A stretch of 64,000 nucleotides of DNA. It comes from Fomitopsis serialis (lineage: Eukaryota; Basidiomycota; Agaricomycetes; Polyporales; Fomitopsidaceae). The notes beneath the pieces are model-generated. The model worked only from the letters and a program-made list of their open reading frames with translations, ran no database searches and was not told where the DNA came from. The position numbers and the translations under genes were made by a program. How positions within the stretch are numbered: the stretch's first letter is position 1; each line of letters begins with the position of its first letter. Shown piece by piece: positions 22,430-33,651 of the stretch. The stretch is taken from contig NW_025954999.1 of assembly GCF_022376445.1 (NCBI RefSeq), forward strand, positions 62,001 to 126,000, given 5' to 3'.

Positions 22430-25400
22430 ATGGACGACTTGTATGCTAATGCCTGGAATGACCCCGCCGACCCGCCTCTCTCCGACTTGAAGCCCTCGGC
22501 GAGCTCAAGCACTTGGCTCTCTCCCAGACTACCGGACGCGCACGAGGAGGCCGACTTGGCGGCCCCTTCATGGTCTACCGGGGCTGGAGTACACTGGAAT
22601 GAACCTTCAGACAGCGCGGGCTTCTCCTGGGGTCAAGCCGACACCGATCTTGCCTGGAATAGCACCTACGAGGGCATTCAGATCGCAAAGCCTAGAAGTG
22701 TTCTCATCGAAGAGGATGCACCCGCCGCAGAACCTCAAGATACCGAGAAAGAGGATGCATTCTCCACAGAACCTCTAGGCACTGAGAAAGAGGATGCATC
22801 CGCAGAACTTCCGGATCCCGAGGAAGAGGCACCCTTAACCTCTGTTTCGCCAACTCCTGAACCTCCCTTCGAAGTACGTGACCCTTCATCGCCACCTCCG
22901 CCTGTACAAGAGATATTGGCGACTGCGGTACCGCTAGCAGATGTCGCAGTGCTCTCACCGCCCGCAGAACACGATGTATTTGGGACATTCGAGTCCGCTC
23001 TCAGCCCCGATGAGGATAAAGCCCTTGTACTCGAGGAGAGCGCTCTTAACGCGGATGCATGGGGCTCGGCTTGGGCGAGCGAGTCGGAGGCCAAGGTGGC
23101 GCAAGAGGCGGAACCGGTAGACGAATGGGAGGCTGCGCGACGGCGCAAGGCTCAGGAAGATCGCAAAGTCGTAAGTCTGACTTAATCGCTCACGCTGGCG
23201 TCCTTCTCAACTTCTGCAGCCGCCTGCCGTTATAGCGGCACTGCTCAGCGACTGCAAGCAATTCTGTGAGGAAACTTGGCCGGAGCATCCGGCCGCGGAC
23301 GTTGCAGGGAAGGATGACTCCAGGAGCAATTGGCGCAGAGGCTTGGAAGGCGTTGAAGGTCTGTGAGTACTGGTTATAGCCGACTATTGTCACTGGCGTG
23401 TTGAGTCATTGTATCTCGGTATGGCTTTCGTGCAATCCAGAGAGGCCCTTGTGAACACATTCCTCCCACCTTTGTCTCTACAACCGCCGGTGCACTTCGG
23501 GAAGACAGCCACGGCAAAGCGGATGGCTATGTCTGCTCGTCTGACCAAGAACATGGCGATGTCCAAGCGAAGCCCGATGGCGCATTACCTGGCTGCGAAA
23601 GGTTCGACCGCATGGGAAGTCGCTGTGAAGGAGCGTCACGAAGTCGTTGGAGACGACATGCCCGTCGGCTGGAAGATCCTCGAGAAAGAGACTGCCGGCG
23701 AGACTACTGTTGACGCGGCCAAAGAGAAGAGACCTACGGGTCGTCTCTTCTCCTTTTGGGGGCGCCGAGAGTCCAGCACGACGAGCACTCATACTCGGTC
23801 ATCATCTCAGTCCGACGTCAAGGATGAAACCAGTTTGCGGAGTCCAATCGCGAGCGAAACCGCCGGACACTCAAGACGGCCGAGTGAAGACAGTGTGCGA
23901 TCCCTTACCAGTGGCGGTGCTGATAGAGGTGCGCCTACTACGCGGCAGTCATCCTCGTCACCTGCGTCATCCACGAACGCATCTACGTCGTCCCTCCCCG
24001 CTGGACCTGCACGAGCGACCTCGTATGCTGACGCACCTGAGCCGGAAGTCGATCCAAACGGCGTGCAGGCGCCTTCTGCTGTCTCGCGTTTCCTGAACAG
24101 ATTCTCTCGCCGGCGGAGTGCGATGGGTTCTGGCAGTCCCCGGAATTCGCTTGCGTTGTCCTCCGATGACCTCGAGTTCCTCGCAGAGATACCCAGTGCA
24201 AATGACGGTGAGGATGAAGACGAAGCCAACTTGAAGGCATTCGAGAGTGTCTTTAATTCCAAGCCTCAGTCTTCTGTTCTGCCTCCACCTCTGCCTCCTC
24301 CCTTGCCGCCACCGCCGTCAGTGAACACAGTTGCTCGGACCGGGGCGGGCCACTCCATGGCAGGCATGCATTCCCCTATCAACAGCCTAGACTCAACGAT
24401 GGGCCTGCTTGACTCGACGTTCACGGCCGCCCCTGCTGCTGCTGCGTCATCTGTGAGCAGTGTGACCTGGCAGCCGGTCACCGCAATGCCTATCTTCAAC
24501 CATCAAGGCCAGCCACGCCTCCTATGGGCTTGTCCAGGAGAGACACTCGATCTGCCAGCCCGTCGCCCTTGTCAGTGGAGAGGAAAGCCGTCCCCGCACA
24601 GCCCTTCTTCCTGCCCTCGCCTCCCTCATCCCGCTCTCACACTCCGATCCCCACCGTGCGAAGTGCCCTCAGCGAGCCGACACAGTCCCAGACGCCATCT
24701 GTCATGCAGGAGGCCGTGCACGGGTCTTCATCTTCATCTTCGAAGCTCCCTCCACCACTGTTCCCTCCTCCATGGGCGCCCGTGCCTGCATCATTCGCGC
24801 CTGCAGATGACACGATGAATCGGCCTGATACTCCCACATCGGTCTTGCCTCTGGCGGAACTTTACCCAGACGCATATCGTGCACAGGCGAACAACAGTGC
24901 GGCGTCTAGGCCTGTGTCGCGGGCACAGATGTCGGCGCCTCTCATACCGCCGCCACCAGCCCGCTCGGAACCTGGTGGCACTCTCCCTCCGCTACTGGCG
25001 TCCCCGCCAGCTCCGTCGAAGCAGGCATCGGCACCACCATTGATCCGTGCGCCCGCCGCTTCGCGACCGTCGACATCAATCCCCTCTTCCTCAGGCCCTC
25101 CAAGCCGTCCGCACCGCCCAAACCACCTGCTCTGCCGTTGACCGACGACGATGAGGAATTTTCTGATTTCCTCTCGTCTGCGACGGTTCCCACGTCGTCC
25201 AAGCCCCTCGTGAGGTCCATATCCACCTCCTCACGGTCGTCAACGCCCAACAAGACACCGCCTTCTTCACTGGGACGCTCTGGTGGTCGCGCACCTGCGC
25301 TAGCCCATCTCCGGATAGGATCACGATCCCGAGGATCGGCGTCGGGTACTCCTCCCCATCCTGCGAAGTTGGCGTTGCTGGATGATAGCGATGACTTCTC

Positions 25401-26214
25401 CGACTTTCAAGCATCGCCGGCTACGGCTCAGCCGTTGTCGTCCAAACCGTATAGTGGCGATTCATTCTCAGACTTCCGGTCGTTCGCGTCGTCGCAGCCG
25501 TCGTCACAGTCGACGGGATCCTTCGATACGGTGGCCAACGATAGTACGACGTCAGACAAGACTTTCCTTACGCCCAAGAAAGATCCTGGTTTCGACTTCC
25601 TGGGCTCGTACACTCAGTCTCTCCGCACCCCCTCTCCTCCTCGCCCGATCTCCAAGGCGTCGCACATGCCACCCACCTTGTCGTCTTCCTCGAAACCGTC
25701 CGCGTCCACCTCGCGGAGTGTGGCTGACTCCTCTTCATCTCGAGCCAGTAAGGCCGCCTCACACTTGCACACTCTCAACCTTATGGAGAAAGCAGCCGCG
25801 CGTCCAGGCCGATGGCCGGCCCCTCCCTCGCCTCTTCCACAAGCTATACCCGGACCGGATTGGATGTCGTCGAGCTCAGCGTCCGTGGATCTGTTGAACG
25901 ATGATCGCTCTCCAGTGCGACCAAAGGCTGAAAGTCTCACCGCATCGCGTTCGTCGCCGGCTTTGATGGATCCTTTTCGACCAGCTTCTACCGGAAGTCT
26001 GGGCAAAGGGGCCATTCCGATGTTGCCTGCGCCGCCATTGTCTCAGTCTCAGTCGTTTCAATCCACCTCTTTCGGCTCTTTGCAGAGTACGGCATTGCCG
26101 CCGACTGTCATCCAACGGGGGACAGCTCCGGCGGCGAACCCTCCCGCAGTGCAGAGCACGGCCAAGACGAGTGGACTTTCCGCGCAGGATTTAATGTTCT
26201 TCGAGGGGCTTTAG
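22430..26214 (+). CDS. Large disordered protein with adaptor-ear-like FxDF motifs
   Basis: About 1,219 aa and almost wholly low complexity (Ser/Pro/Ala-rich). Exons: 22430-23170, 23220-23362 and 23441-26214. The last exon is 2,774 nt and closes exactly if two bases are missing: the reading moves by -1 near 24490-24520 (into PPMGLSRRDTRS) and near 25095-25140 (into LTDDDEEFSDFLSS). Short acidic-aromatic motifs recur: DVFGTFES, DDEEFSDF, DDSDDFSDF, GDSFSDF and a terminal DLMFFEGL. Such (D/E)-x-F-x-(D/E)-F signals bind gamma-ear or GGA ears in clathrin accessory proteins (aftiphilin and gamma-synergin types). A conserved-looking region lies around VIAALLSDCKQFCEETWP and the Lys-rich RMAMSARLTKNMAMSK. 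A role in AP-1/clathrin traffic is an inference; the family is not recognised. A polyproline run (PPPLPPPLPPPP) could bind SH3 or profilin. Confidence 0.7.
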
Positions 26215-27560
26215 GTTGTCCTGGCCACTCACATGTGTTGCATAACGTTATCAGTCTTACGAATTCAACGATCGAAATGATGATGGCGGCGATCTCACCA
26301 GATCCGTAGTCAAGTCAAGTGGCAAGGTGTGCCGCATTGTGCGGTTCAACACATGGCAGAGTTGTGTTCCACGGTTGGTGCGTATCTGGTGTGTATCGTC
26401 CACGCCCACGCGGTATGGTGGCCGCTGTTTCTGACCATTTGCAGACGGCAGATCCCAAGCAGACCTTGTTGTGAGCGGTTGCTAGCGATGCAGCAATGCT
26501 TTTGACAAAACATCTGTGATGTCCCGGCGCATCTGTCAATGCAGTATCATGCGTCGTAATCCTCAGCGGTCACCCACTCCGGTACAGCTGCGTACTTCTC
26601 CAAGGCATCGTCTACGGAGGGGCATCATTGTCATCGTGGTACTGTGGTCTCAGCTACCCTTTGGGCAGTCGACTTGAAGTGTTGAAGCCTGAGAATACGT
26701 TGATGTTGTCTCTAACAGCGTACATGGGCAAAGCTTGTGCTCTGTACGCGGACTAGGTGAGTTACCATGTGTCAACTACGCACGTGGACCTATCTTCCGC
26801 CAGCATAGCACCTGGCTAGCCTCGAACAGCTTCATCTTTGAGGCTCCCTCCGCCGTTGTTCCTTCCTCTACGGCGCCCGCGCCTGCAGATGAAACCATGT
26901 TTCAGAAACGGGACACGGTTTCCACAGAGAACCCAGCGCAACGCGTGCGCAGGGTCTGGATGGTGCTTGGTGCGAGGCAACCCCATGGGCGGCGGCCAAA
27001 TTTAAATCGTCCGAGGTCCAAGATCCAGCACGAGGAAAGACTCCGAGTTCTTCCGTCAGGTTACCAAAACGTTATGTTGCCGAATGTGCAAGCTCCTGGG
27101 CCCAGCGTTATGGGTAGGTGCGCCACCACAACCCACCCAGCCTCTGCGCGCGCGGATCCTAGAGGTCTTGCGGAAGTCTGTCGATACTTCATCTAGCCTC
27201 GAGCCGCAGGCGATTTCTTCACCACGAGAACCTCTTATCATCTCGTCCAACGTGTGCAAGCAGTCTTCTGAATGGCTCCGAACAACAAGAATTCCGAAGT
27301 TCAAGTCGCCTGGACGGATCAGCCCGTGCTTCTAGGTACGTCGCTCTCAATTCATGAGCGCATCATGCTCCGTGCGCCAATATGTAGCAGTGCACCTGTG
27401 GTGGAATGGTGTATTCCAACTTGAAAGCCCTACGAGGCCGCCATGTGCAGCGCATTCTGGTCATTGGCAACGAGCCCTGTGATGGGCACACGGGGGCGTT
27501 GAATGGGTGATAGGACGCTCTCGTATCACGACACCATCCTTGCAGTAGAAGTGCTCCTTG
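26215..27560. other. Intergenic, contains a gene fragment
   Basis: Apart from the fragment at 26830-26899, nothing coding was recognised. Small ORFs in 26.7-27.3 kb have no protein-like character. Confidence 0.45.
26830..26899 (+). pseudogene. Degraded duplicate fragment of the upstream disordered-protein gene
   Basis: This 70-nt stretch (ttcatctttgaggctccctc to gatgaaaccatg) is a diverged direct copy of 24732-24817 in the preceding gene. It lacks 15 nt lying between two gcctgca repeats, which suggests slippage. Similarity stops on both sides, so this is a relic rather than an exon. Confidence 0.55.
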
Positions 27561-27565
27561 AGCCA

Positions 27566-27573
27566 TATTTAAG
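27566..27573 (+). promoter_or_regulatory. Putative TATA box of the GH5 gene
   Basis: tatttaag, about 50 nt upstream of the chosen ATG at 27621. Confidence 0.4.
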
Positions 27574-27620
27574 GGCTCAACGAGATGGTGGATCCCTTCA
27601 ACGCATCAGCTTCGACCGCA

Positions 27621-29219
27621 ATGGCTTCCTCTACGTCGAAACTTACACTCTCCCTGTGTGCTGTTCTTCTACTCTTCTCCCTTCAGGCTGTCCGGGCGGC
27701 CAACTCCTTCGCAGGGTCAAACCTGTACTACGCAGCAGGTTTGTACGACGATGACAGAACCACCCTGCTTAAGTAAGTTTGGTCTTCTCGATCTTGACGT
27801 CTTTGTGGCAATGATCCGTATTGACATTCCACTACCAACATAGGGGACTGCAAAGCGCCGGAATGAAAGTATTGCGAGTATGGATCGGTGGTCAGTCTAG
27901 CGACCAGAAGGTAAGGACTTTGCGCTTCCGCAAGGCTTCTGCAATGGCTGAATATTCTCTCGTGGTCAGGGTACTCACGTCAACCCCTTCAACGATCTCG
28001 AACCCAACACTCCCTGCAACGGAGACACCTCTTGCTACGACGACACGGTTCTTAACAGACTGGATGACTTCATGGTTGCGGCCAACTCTTACGGCATCAA
28101 GGTGACCGGGTGTCGCTTGCGGATTTGCAGCTGTGATACTGACTTCCGCATCGGCAGCTTCTGATCACTATGCATAGCTACAACGCTTTGTCTAGTAACG
28201 ACGCCTACGGCAAGTGGTACGGCATTGGGGATTTCTACACGAATAGCGATGCACAAACCTCCTTCGACGCTCGCCTCGTGCATATCCTGAACCACGTGCA
28301 CACGTCGCTCAATAAGCCTTGGAAAGAGTTGAGTGACTATGTCTTCGCTTTCGAGGCTGAGAACGAAGCCATGATTGGGGATGTAAGTACTCAGTGATGT
28401 TCGTGTATATCCACAATGCCTGACATTCGCTGCAGGGCGCGTCATTCATCGAGGCTCACACTGCATGGTACGTTTCAAGATCATAGTGGTGTTTGACTGG
28501 AAGGAATAACCGTGCATATCTTATCAACAGGCAGTGCGACCGTGCTGGGACGATCAAGGGCCAACTCGGCGACAACAGTGGGGTAGGTCCTAGGAATGCT
28601 CCCCTAATCCTTTGATTGCATAGCTTCGAGACTGATGCGTATACGACAGATTCTTGTGACGAATGGAGGAGAGTCGTATTTGTCTGAGTCAGTCCAGTCT
28701 GCTTGGCTGTCCTGCGATGCTCTGGATGTCATCTCCATCCACGCCTACGGTACTGGGGATCTCGCCACCTCCGCCCTGAAACCCTATGTCCAGCAAGCGC
28801 AATCCGCCGGCAAGAAACTGATCTTGGAAGAATGGTGAGCACCTACCGTCTTCCATTGTAGAATCTGACTCAGACTGTACGGCACAGGGGCGCATGCTAC
28901 TTCGACACTTCCAACAACAACTGCCCTACCGGAGATGCCCTATCACCGACACGCGTAACGGTAATATCGTGAACTGGGCCGAGCAAATTGACAACGCGGG
29001 GCTTCCTTGGTTGTATTGGCAGGTCCTTCCCAATGCTGATCCTCATGTACGTTCTCTCTGAGCCTTTCGCGTATTACGTTGAAACTAACAAGTAACCTGC
29101 AGTCATCGTACGACTACGAGATCGGCTTGAGCGACCCGTCCTGGGGTGCTCTCAAGCAGGCTGCTCAAGCGGCCGCACAGGCCACGGCTGCTTTCGATTT
29201 CTCGGCTTACCTTCTTTGA
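27621..29219 (+). CDS. Secreted glycoside hydrolase family 5 (mannanase/glucanase-like), one frame slip
   Basis: Secreted retaining glycosidase of about 400 aa, probably acting on plant or fungal cell-wall polysaccharide. Exons: 27621-27772, 27844-27910, 27970-28101, 28158-28382, 28436-28467, 28531-28582, 28650-28834, 28888-29046 and 29103-29219. A signal peptide is evident (LSLCAVLLLFSLQAVRA). GH5 features include GMKVLRVWIG, LLITMHSYNAL, the acid/base Glu in FEAENEAM, ISIHAYGTGD, the nucleophile Glu in LILEEWGACYF, and PWLYWQVLPNADP. Exon 8 is 159 nt and should be 160. Near 28950 the reading slips by -1, so a literal translation stops just after PTRVTVIS while NWAEQIDNAGLPW continues in the other frame. 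This could be a real inactivation but is one of many identical slips. The GH5 subfamily is not assigned. Confidence 0.85.
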
Positions 29220-29708
29220 AGTGTAAGCTACGCAATTTTTCTTCATTGGGTTCTTTGTGGATTTATGGACTATGCTTGCAGCGTGACAGAGTTCTTGTCT
29301 TCCCTTTGCATTTTTCCTATGTTTGTTGACGCACCGCTGGAATAATGAGATTATCCTGACTATCGAGCGAGCACTGTGCAAACATGCATAAAGAGGCAAC
29401 ATTATCCCAATGCCGAGGTACGTACTGATGGGCGTGTGTAGCGGCCGCAACTTGGTGGCACCACTACGGAACACACAATGCTGATCTTACGGCCAACTAT
29501 GCTCGGCAGTATCGCCCTCGAATTGGACTGACTTACCGGAGACCACTACGACTATTGACGCCTTCGTCAGCCTCTCGCATCGCTTGTGGATCCTCCGGCG
29601 ATTGACTGATTTGGAGTATCGGTGTGTAAGACGGGGAAGTTAAAGTTTCTTATCTCCGCTAGCCATCGCTGACGCCGACGAAGGGACAAAACGTCACCGA
29701 TGCTGTGA
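29220..29708. other. Intergenic (GH5 3' side / dehydrogenase copy 2 promoter)
   Basis: No coding signal. It holds the upstream region of dehydrogenase copy 2. Confidence 0.45.
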
Positions 29709-29719
29709 ATATAAATAGG
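29709..29719 (+). promoter_or_regulatory. Putative TATA box of dehydrogenase copy 2
   Basis: The sequence tataaatagg, an excellent TATA match, lies about 75 nt upstream of the ATG at 29787. Confidence 0.55.
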
Positions 29720-29786
29720 AACCTGCCTTCTCCACGAGCGGTACACTCACGCACCGGCATTCTCTACTATCTTCTCACCATCAAGC

Positions 29787-30896
29787 ATGTCCCAGTCGTT
29801 GCGCCTTGATAAACTATTTGGCGTCCATGGGCGCATTGCCCTTGTCACTGGCGGTGGTACCGGTCTCGGATGGATGATCGCTGAAGGGCTCGCCGTGAAT
29901 GGCGCACGTGTGTACATCACTGGCCGCCGCAAGGACGTCCTGGAACAGTCTGCTGCCAAGTTCACGCAAAAGCACAAAGGAGATGGCTCTGTTATACCGT
30001 GAGTACTCCACCCACCTTATGTCAAAGAGTAGGTATGAAGATCATTGGCAGGCTGGTCATGGACGTCACCGACAAGGCGAGCATCTTGGCCGCCCATGAA
30101 GTCATCAAGGCGAAGGAGGGAAAGCTGCATATCCTCGTCAACAAGTGAGGGAAGTCACTTATTCTTGCACGGAAACTCACCTTTGCATGATCAGTGCGGG
30201 TATCGCTGGCCCATTCGCGTCGTTCTTCAATGACATGAGTGCGCCGCAACACAAAGATGCGGAGACGCTCGGGCGTGCACTGTTTGACAGTGCGTCCTTC
30301 GATGACTGGGCCGACGTCTACACCGTGAATACATTCTCCGTATACTTCGTAACGACCGCGTTTCTCGGCTTGTTGGCGAGAGGCAGCCAGGACGTCCCAG
30401 GATACACTTCTTCCGTGATCAACCTTGGCAGTATCAGCGGCAATACAAGCTGGCGCAGAACAAGGTGGGACTGAGCTTTGCCGACAAAGTCCTGTATGTG
30501 CTCACTTGATGGACAGTTCGCGTACAATTCGACGAAAGGAGCTGTCACCCACTTGACGAAGATGCTCGCCACTGAGCTCGCGCTGAAGAAGATACCCGTA
30601 CGTGTCTGCAGCGTCGCACCTGGCGTTTTCCCATCCGAAATGACCGGCGGGGAGGTGACGCCGGACCTGGTGGAGAAGCATGCAAATGGTATTGTACCCG
30701 TACCGATGGGGAGGGCTGGAACGTACGTGATGAGGCACAGTCGTCCGCTAAAGCCTATGTGCTGATAAAAAGCATCAGAGCTCAAGAGATGGCGGGAACC
30801 GTGATATACCTTGTGTCTCCTGCTGGGTGCTACACGACTGGGGAAGAGATATTGACCGACGGCGGATACATTGCCGTGAATCCTTCTATGCGATAG
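29787..30896 (+). CDS. Short-chain dehydrogenase/reductase, copy 2, one frame slip
   Basis: Paralogue of the gene at 3051-4207. Exons: 29787-29998, 30052-30144, 30195-30464, 30517-30722 and 30779-30896. It has the Rossmann motif TGGGTGLG, NAGIAGP, catalytic YNSTK, and the C-terminus GGYIAVNPSMR. Introns sit at exactly the same codons and phases as in copy 1. Exon 3 is 270 nt against 271 in copy 1; the missing base lies near 30440, where AGCGGCAA is followed by TACAAGCTGGCG. Read literally the protein ends early (SWRRTRWD), while YKLAQNK in the next frame matches copy 1. Either a recent inactivation or a sequence error explains this. The clear TATA box suggests regulated, possibly strong expression. 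Substrate unknown. Confidence 0.88.
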
Positions 30897-32548
30897 GCGG
30901 TGGTGGGCTCGGAGGTGCTCTGGAATTAGATACGGACGCCTGTGATCCAACATTTCAATATCAGTGCGCGACAGTACAGTAGCTATCCGACTGCTGAGTT
31001 TGTGCAGTACAGTGGACTAAAAGTTTTGTTTGGGTTGAGCCACACAGACACGGCAAAACCTCCTGATACTCGTCTCGACGTACTTACGCATGTTCATGAA
31101 GTGATATGTCAGAATTGAAGCTCTGCACATCGGAAGCGAAGGCGCATATAACGGGACAAGAACAGACACTATTAGTATGTACGTGGTCGGGGCTATAGGT
31201 GAAAGTTTGGGCTTCAAGGTTCACTCGGAGTTACGTAAGAAATCAAAGCTGATTGCAGATCGGATCGGTGGCGGTGGCGGTGGCGGCGGAGAGTCCCAAT
31301 AAGGGCATTGTCCTTTGCGACGATATGACGACACGTATGCGACAACTCCCCCGGGCCTTCGCCATGGGCATTGAAGGGGCCATCATCGCAGCTTCAAATT
31401 CGGGATGCACTCACTCTGATATGTCACACTTCACTAGTCACTACACGATGGATGATTTGCAACAGAACAGGAATTGGGGCTCGCTCAACGACGACTGGGT
31501 TGGTGCTCGCATGACCGAGCCTGCATCTACTCTCATATTTCGAATGCAACACCACTCAAATTGATCTCGTAATTGAAGCTCTCGCAACCTATCTCATAAA
31601 GGAACAGGCAAGTCCCCGCTGTCAATGTGCCGACATGATGGTTTTGTGAGTCCGCAGTAGTGCCACCGTGTCGGTAGATCTCCTTACGGGCTCTTTACGT
31701 TGCGGAACAAAGACGCCTCTTCCAGTTCAAAGGTTCAAGCTGCAAGTCCAAAGTCCAAGCTTGGTTTGTGCACGCGGCGAAAGTTTCCAGAACAGAATTG
31801 GAGCATCCCAGATATAGGGCGCGGTAGCGATAGCCCTCAATTTACCTAAGCGTCTTCTCTTCGACTCCAACCCCTACCGAATCCTTCGGGACAGAGTCGC
31901 CTGAGATGTAACGCAGAGGAATGGTTACTGATCAGCTGAGTCAGTGGACCGGGTGGCATTGACAGGTATTTGCGGTGGTCATTCATCTGCGTCACGGTCC
32001 TTCGGAGTGCAAAGCCAGTAGCAGATCCAATTGGGTGAGTCTGTGTCAATCAACATGGAACGACTGAACACAGGATGCTCAAGACGGATCACAGCGCAGA
32101 CCAACACCCGTGGGCCGGTGCGAATGGCACCTCGGAGACCCTACCTAGATTCCGACACAGTTGAGTCAATTGTGCCTGTGCGCGGCCCCGCACTTTGAAT
32201 AGGGTCTCTGAGGCATTTGTGCTGATGATTGGAATACAGACACCTGAGGCATTTTCTGAACAACCATGGGGTCTTGAGAAGCCAAGAAGCTGCTGCGTCG
32301 AAGGGATTGACGGGAACGATACGCCACGCGGAGACTGATAAGATAAGATCAGACCGTCAATCAACGCTGTTGCATTACAGACTTGCGGACTCGGAGGCTC
32401 GGCGTCCCGCGATACAGCACAACGCTTGTTCTGACATCGGTCCACGTCAAGCATCCCAAGCGAAATAGAAATCACAAATTGATGCGGGGCGCACAAATCC
32501 CTCGGGTATGAAGTAGGGCGCCGCACGTGTCCGGCCGGTCAAGAGAGA
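30897..32548. other. Intergenic, 1.65 kb
   Basis: No gene was recognised. A short (ggtggc)n-type tract lies near 31263-31290. The distal part is the metallothionein upstream region. Confidence 0.45.
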
Positions 32549-32556
32549 TATAAAAG
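32549..32556 (+). promoter_or_regulatory. Putative TATA box of the metallothionein gene
   Basis: tataaaag, about 85 nt upstream of the ATG at 32642, with a pyrimidine-rich leader (cctcacaagcacacc...) between them, as in highly expressed fungal genes. Confidence 0.6.
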
Positions 32557-32641
32557 AGGCGTACGACAACCGCCTCTCTCCAGTCGCAGACTACCCAACG
32601 CACCTCACAAGCACACCTTCCCCTCACAACTCTACTCCACA

Positions 32642-32855
32642 ATGTTCACCGTGAGTAACATCTCTAAGCTCGCTGCCCTGAATGATATGCTCACTCACGC
32701 ACCTCTAGAACGTCGCCGTCCCCGTCAACGAAGCCAACTGTGGCGTGAGCAGCTGCAGCTGCGGCGAAGCGTACGTATCACTGTTGCATATAACGTAGGC
32801 CGTATGCTTATAGCCTCATAGTTGCCAGTGCAAGCCTACCGAGTGCAAGTGCTAA
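32642..32855 (+). CDS. Metallothionein, 34 aa, three exons
   Basis: Small cysteine-rich metal-binding protein for copper/cadmium/zinc buffering in the cytosol. Exons: 32642-32650 (only ATG TTC ACC), 32709-32770 and 32822-32855; phases close. The product starts MFTNVAVPVNEAN, followed by seven Cys at positions 14, 19, 21, 25, 27, 32 and 34, in the pattern C-x4-C-x-C-x3-C-x-C-x4-C-x-C, ending ECKC. Seven Cys in Cys-x-Cys pairs is also the arrangement of the short copper metallothioneins of Agaricus and Neurospora, though the spacing differs. The gene is too small and too split for most gene finders. A strong TATA box and short leader precede it. There are no aromatic residues after Phe2. Confidence 0.85.
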
Positions 32856-33651
32856 ATGCCTTGCCGTTCAACCCTGTCGCGCCAGCCATTCCTGTCTACC
32901 TCTCCAACATGAAGTAGGGAGACACCGAGGGCAGTTACTGCGTTGAATATCATGTAACGTATCTGCGATAGGAGCAAGAGGCATTGGCAATCGCTCTAAC
33001 ATGACATCGTTGACGTTATCACCATCGTGAGCGAGTGCATTTCGGACGCGCGAGAGACAGGCCATAGCTCGGTACCCTGCGCATTCATGTTGTTCGATCA
33101 AGGGATCTACCAAATGCTCTTCCTCGCATGGTATGCTCTCAGGACGTCTTCTCAGCAGACTTATCACAATGGACTTACCAAGGCCCTGGTATACGAGTCG
33201 CTGCCAGAGGCTGAGGCTGGACGAATAGGCTCGTCCTTAACGTTTAACGCTTATGCTCGTCCTTAACGCTCCATGGCCTCACCGGCACTGCGCACGATAA
33301 AGCATTCCATCCTGCCCACTGCTGACCATTTCGTCATCGGCCATCAAAAATTCGGAGTTGAATAGTGATGAGCATTGTAGCTATCATACATCGAGGATAA
33401 CAAAGACGACACATTTGAGGATACATCGTTAATACTGCACCAGAAACAATACGCACACAACTCTGACCGCGTGAGCACTTCATGGTATCTATGGGATCAT
33501 GAAACTAACACATAAGCTTACCTCCAGCCTAACCATGAGCTATTGCTCTCCACTAAATCTCCCTCCGAGTCATCCCATCGAATCTTGGGCTCCCGAATTG
33601 TAGATGGCATCCGTTGGTCACTACCCCGCCGATCGCCCGCTCCTCTGTGAA
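32856..33651. other. Intergenic, tail-to-tail (metallothionein / F-box)
   Basis: About 800 nt. The near-repeat cttaacgtttaacgcttatgctcgtccttaacg is visible at 33236-33267 (gctcgtccttaacg twice). No gene. Confidence 0.45.

Noticed and set aside
28888..29046. Calling the GH5 gene a pseudogene
   Set aside because: Only one base is missing and the same -1 slip occurs in many unrelated, clearly functional gene families here.
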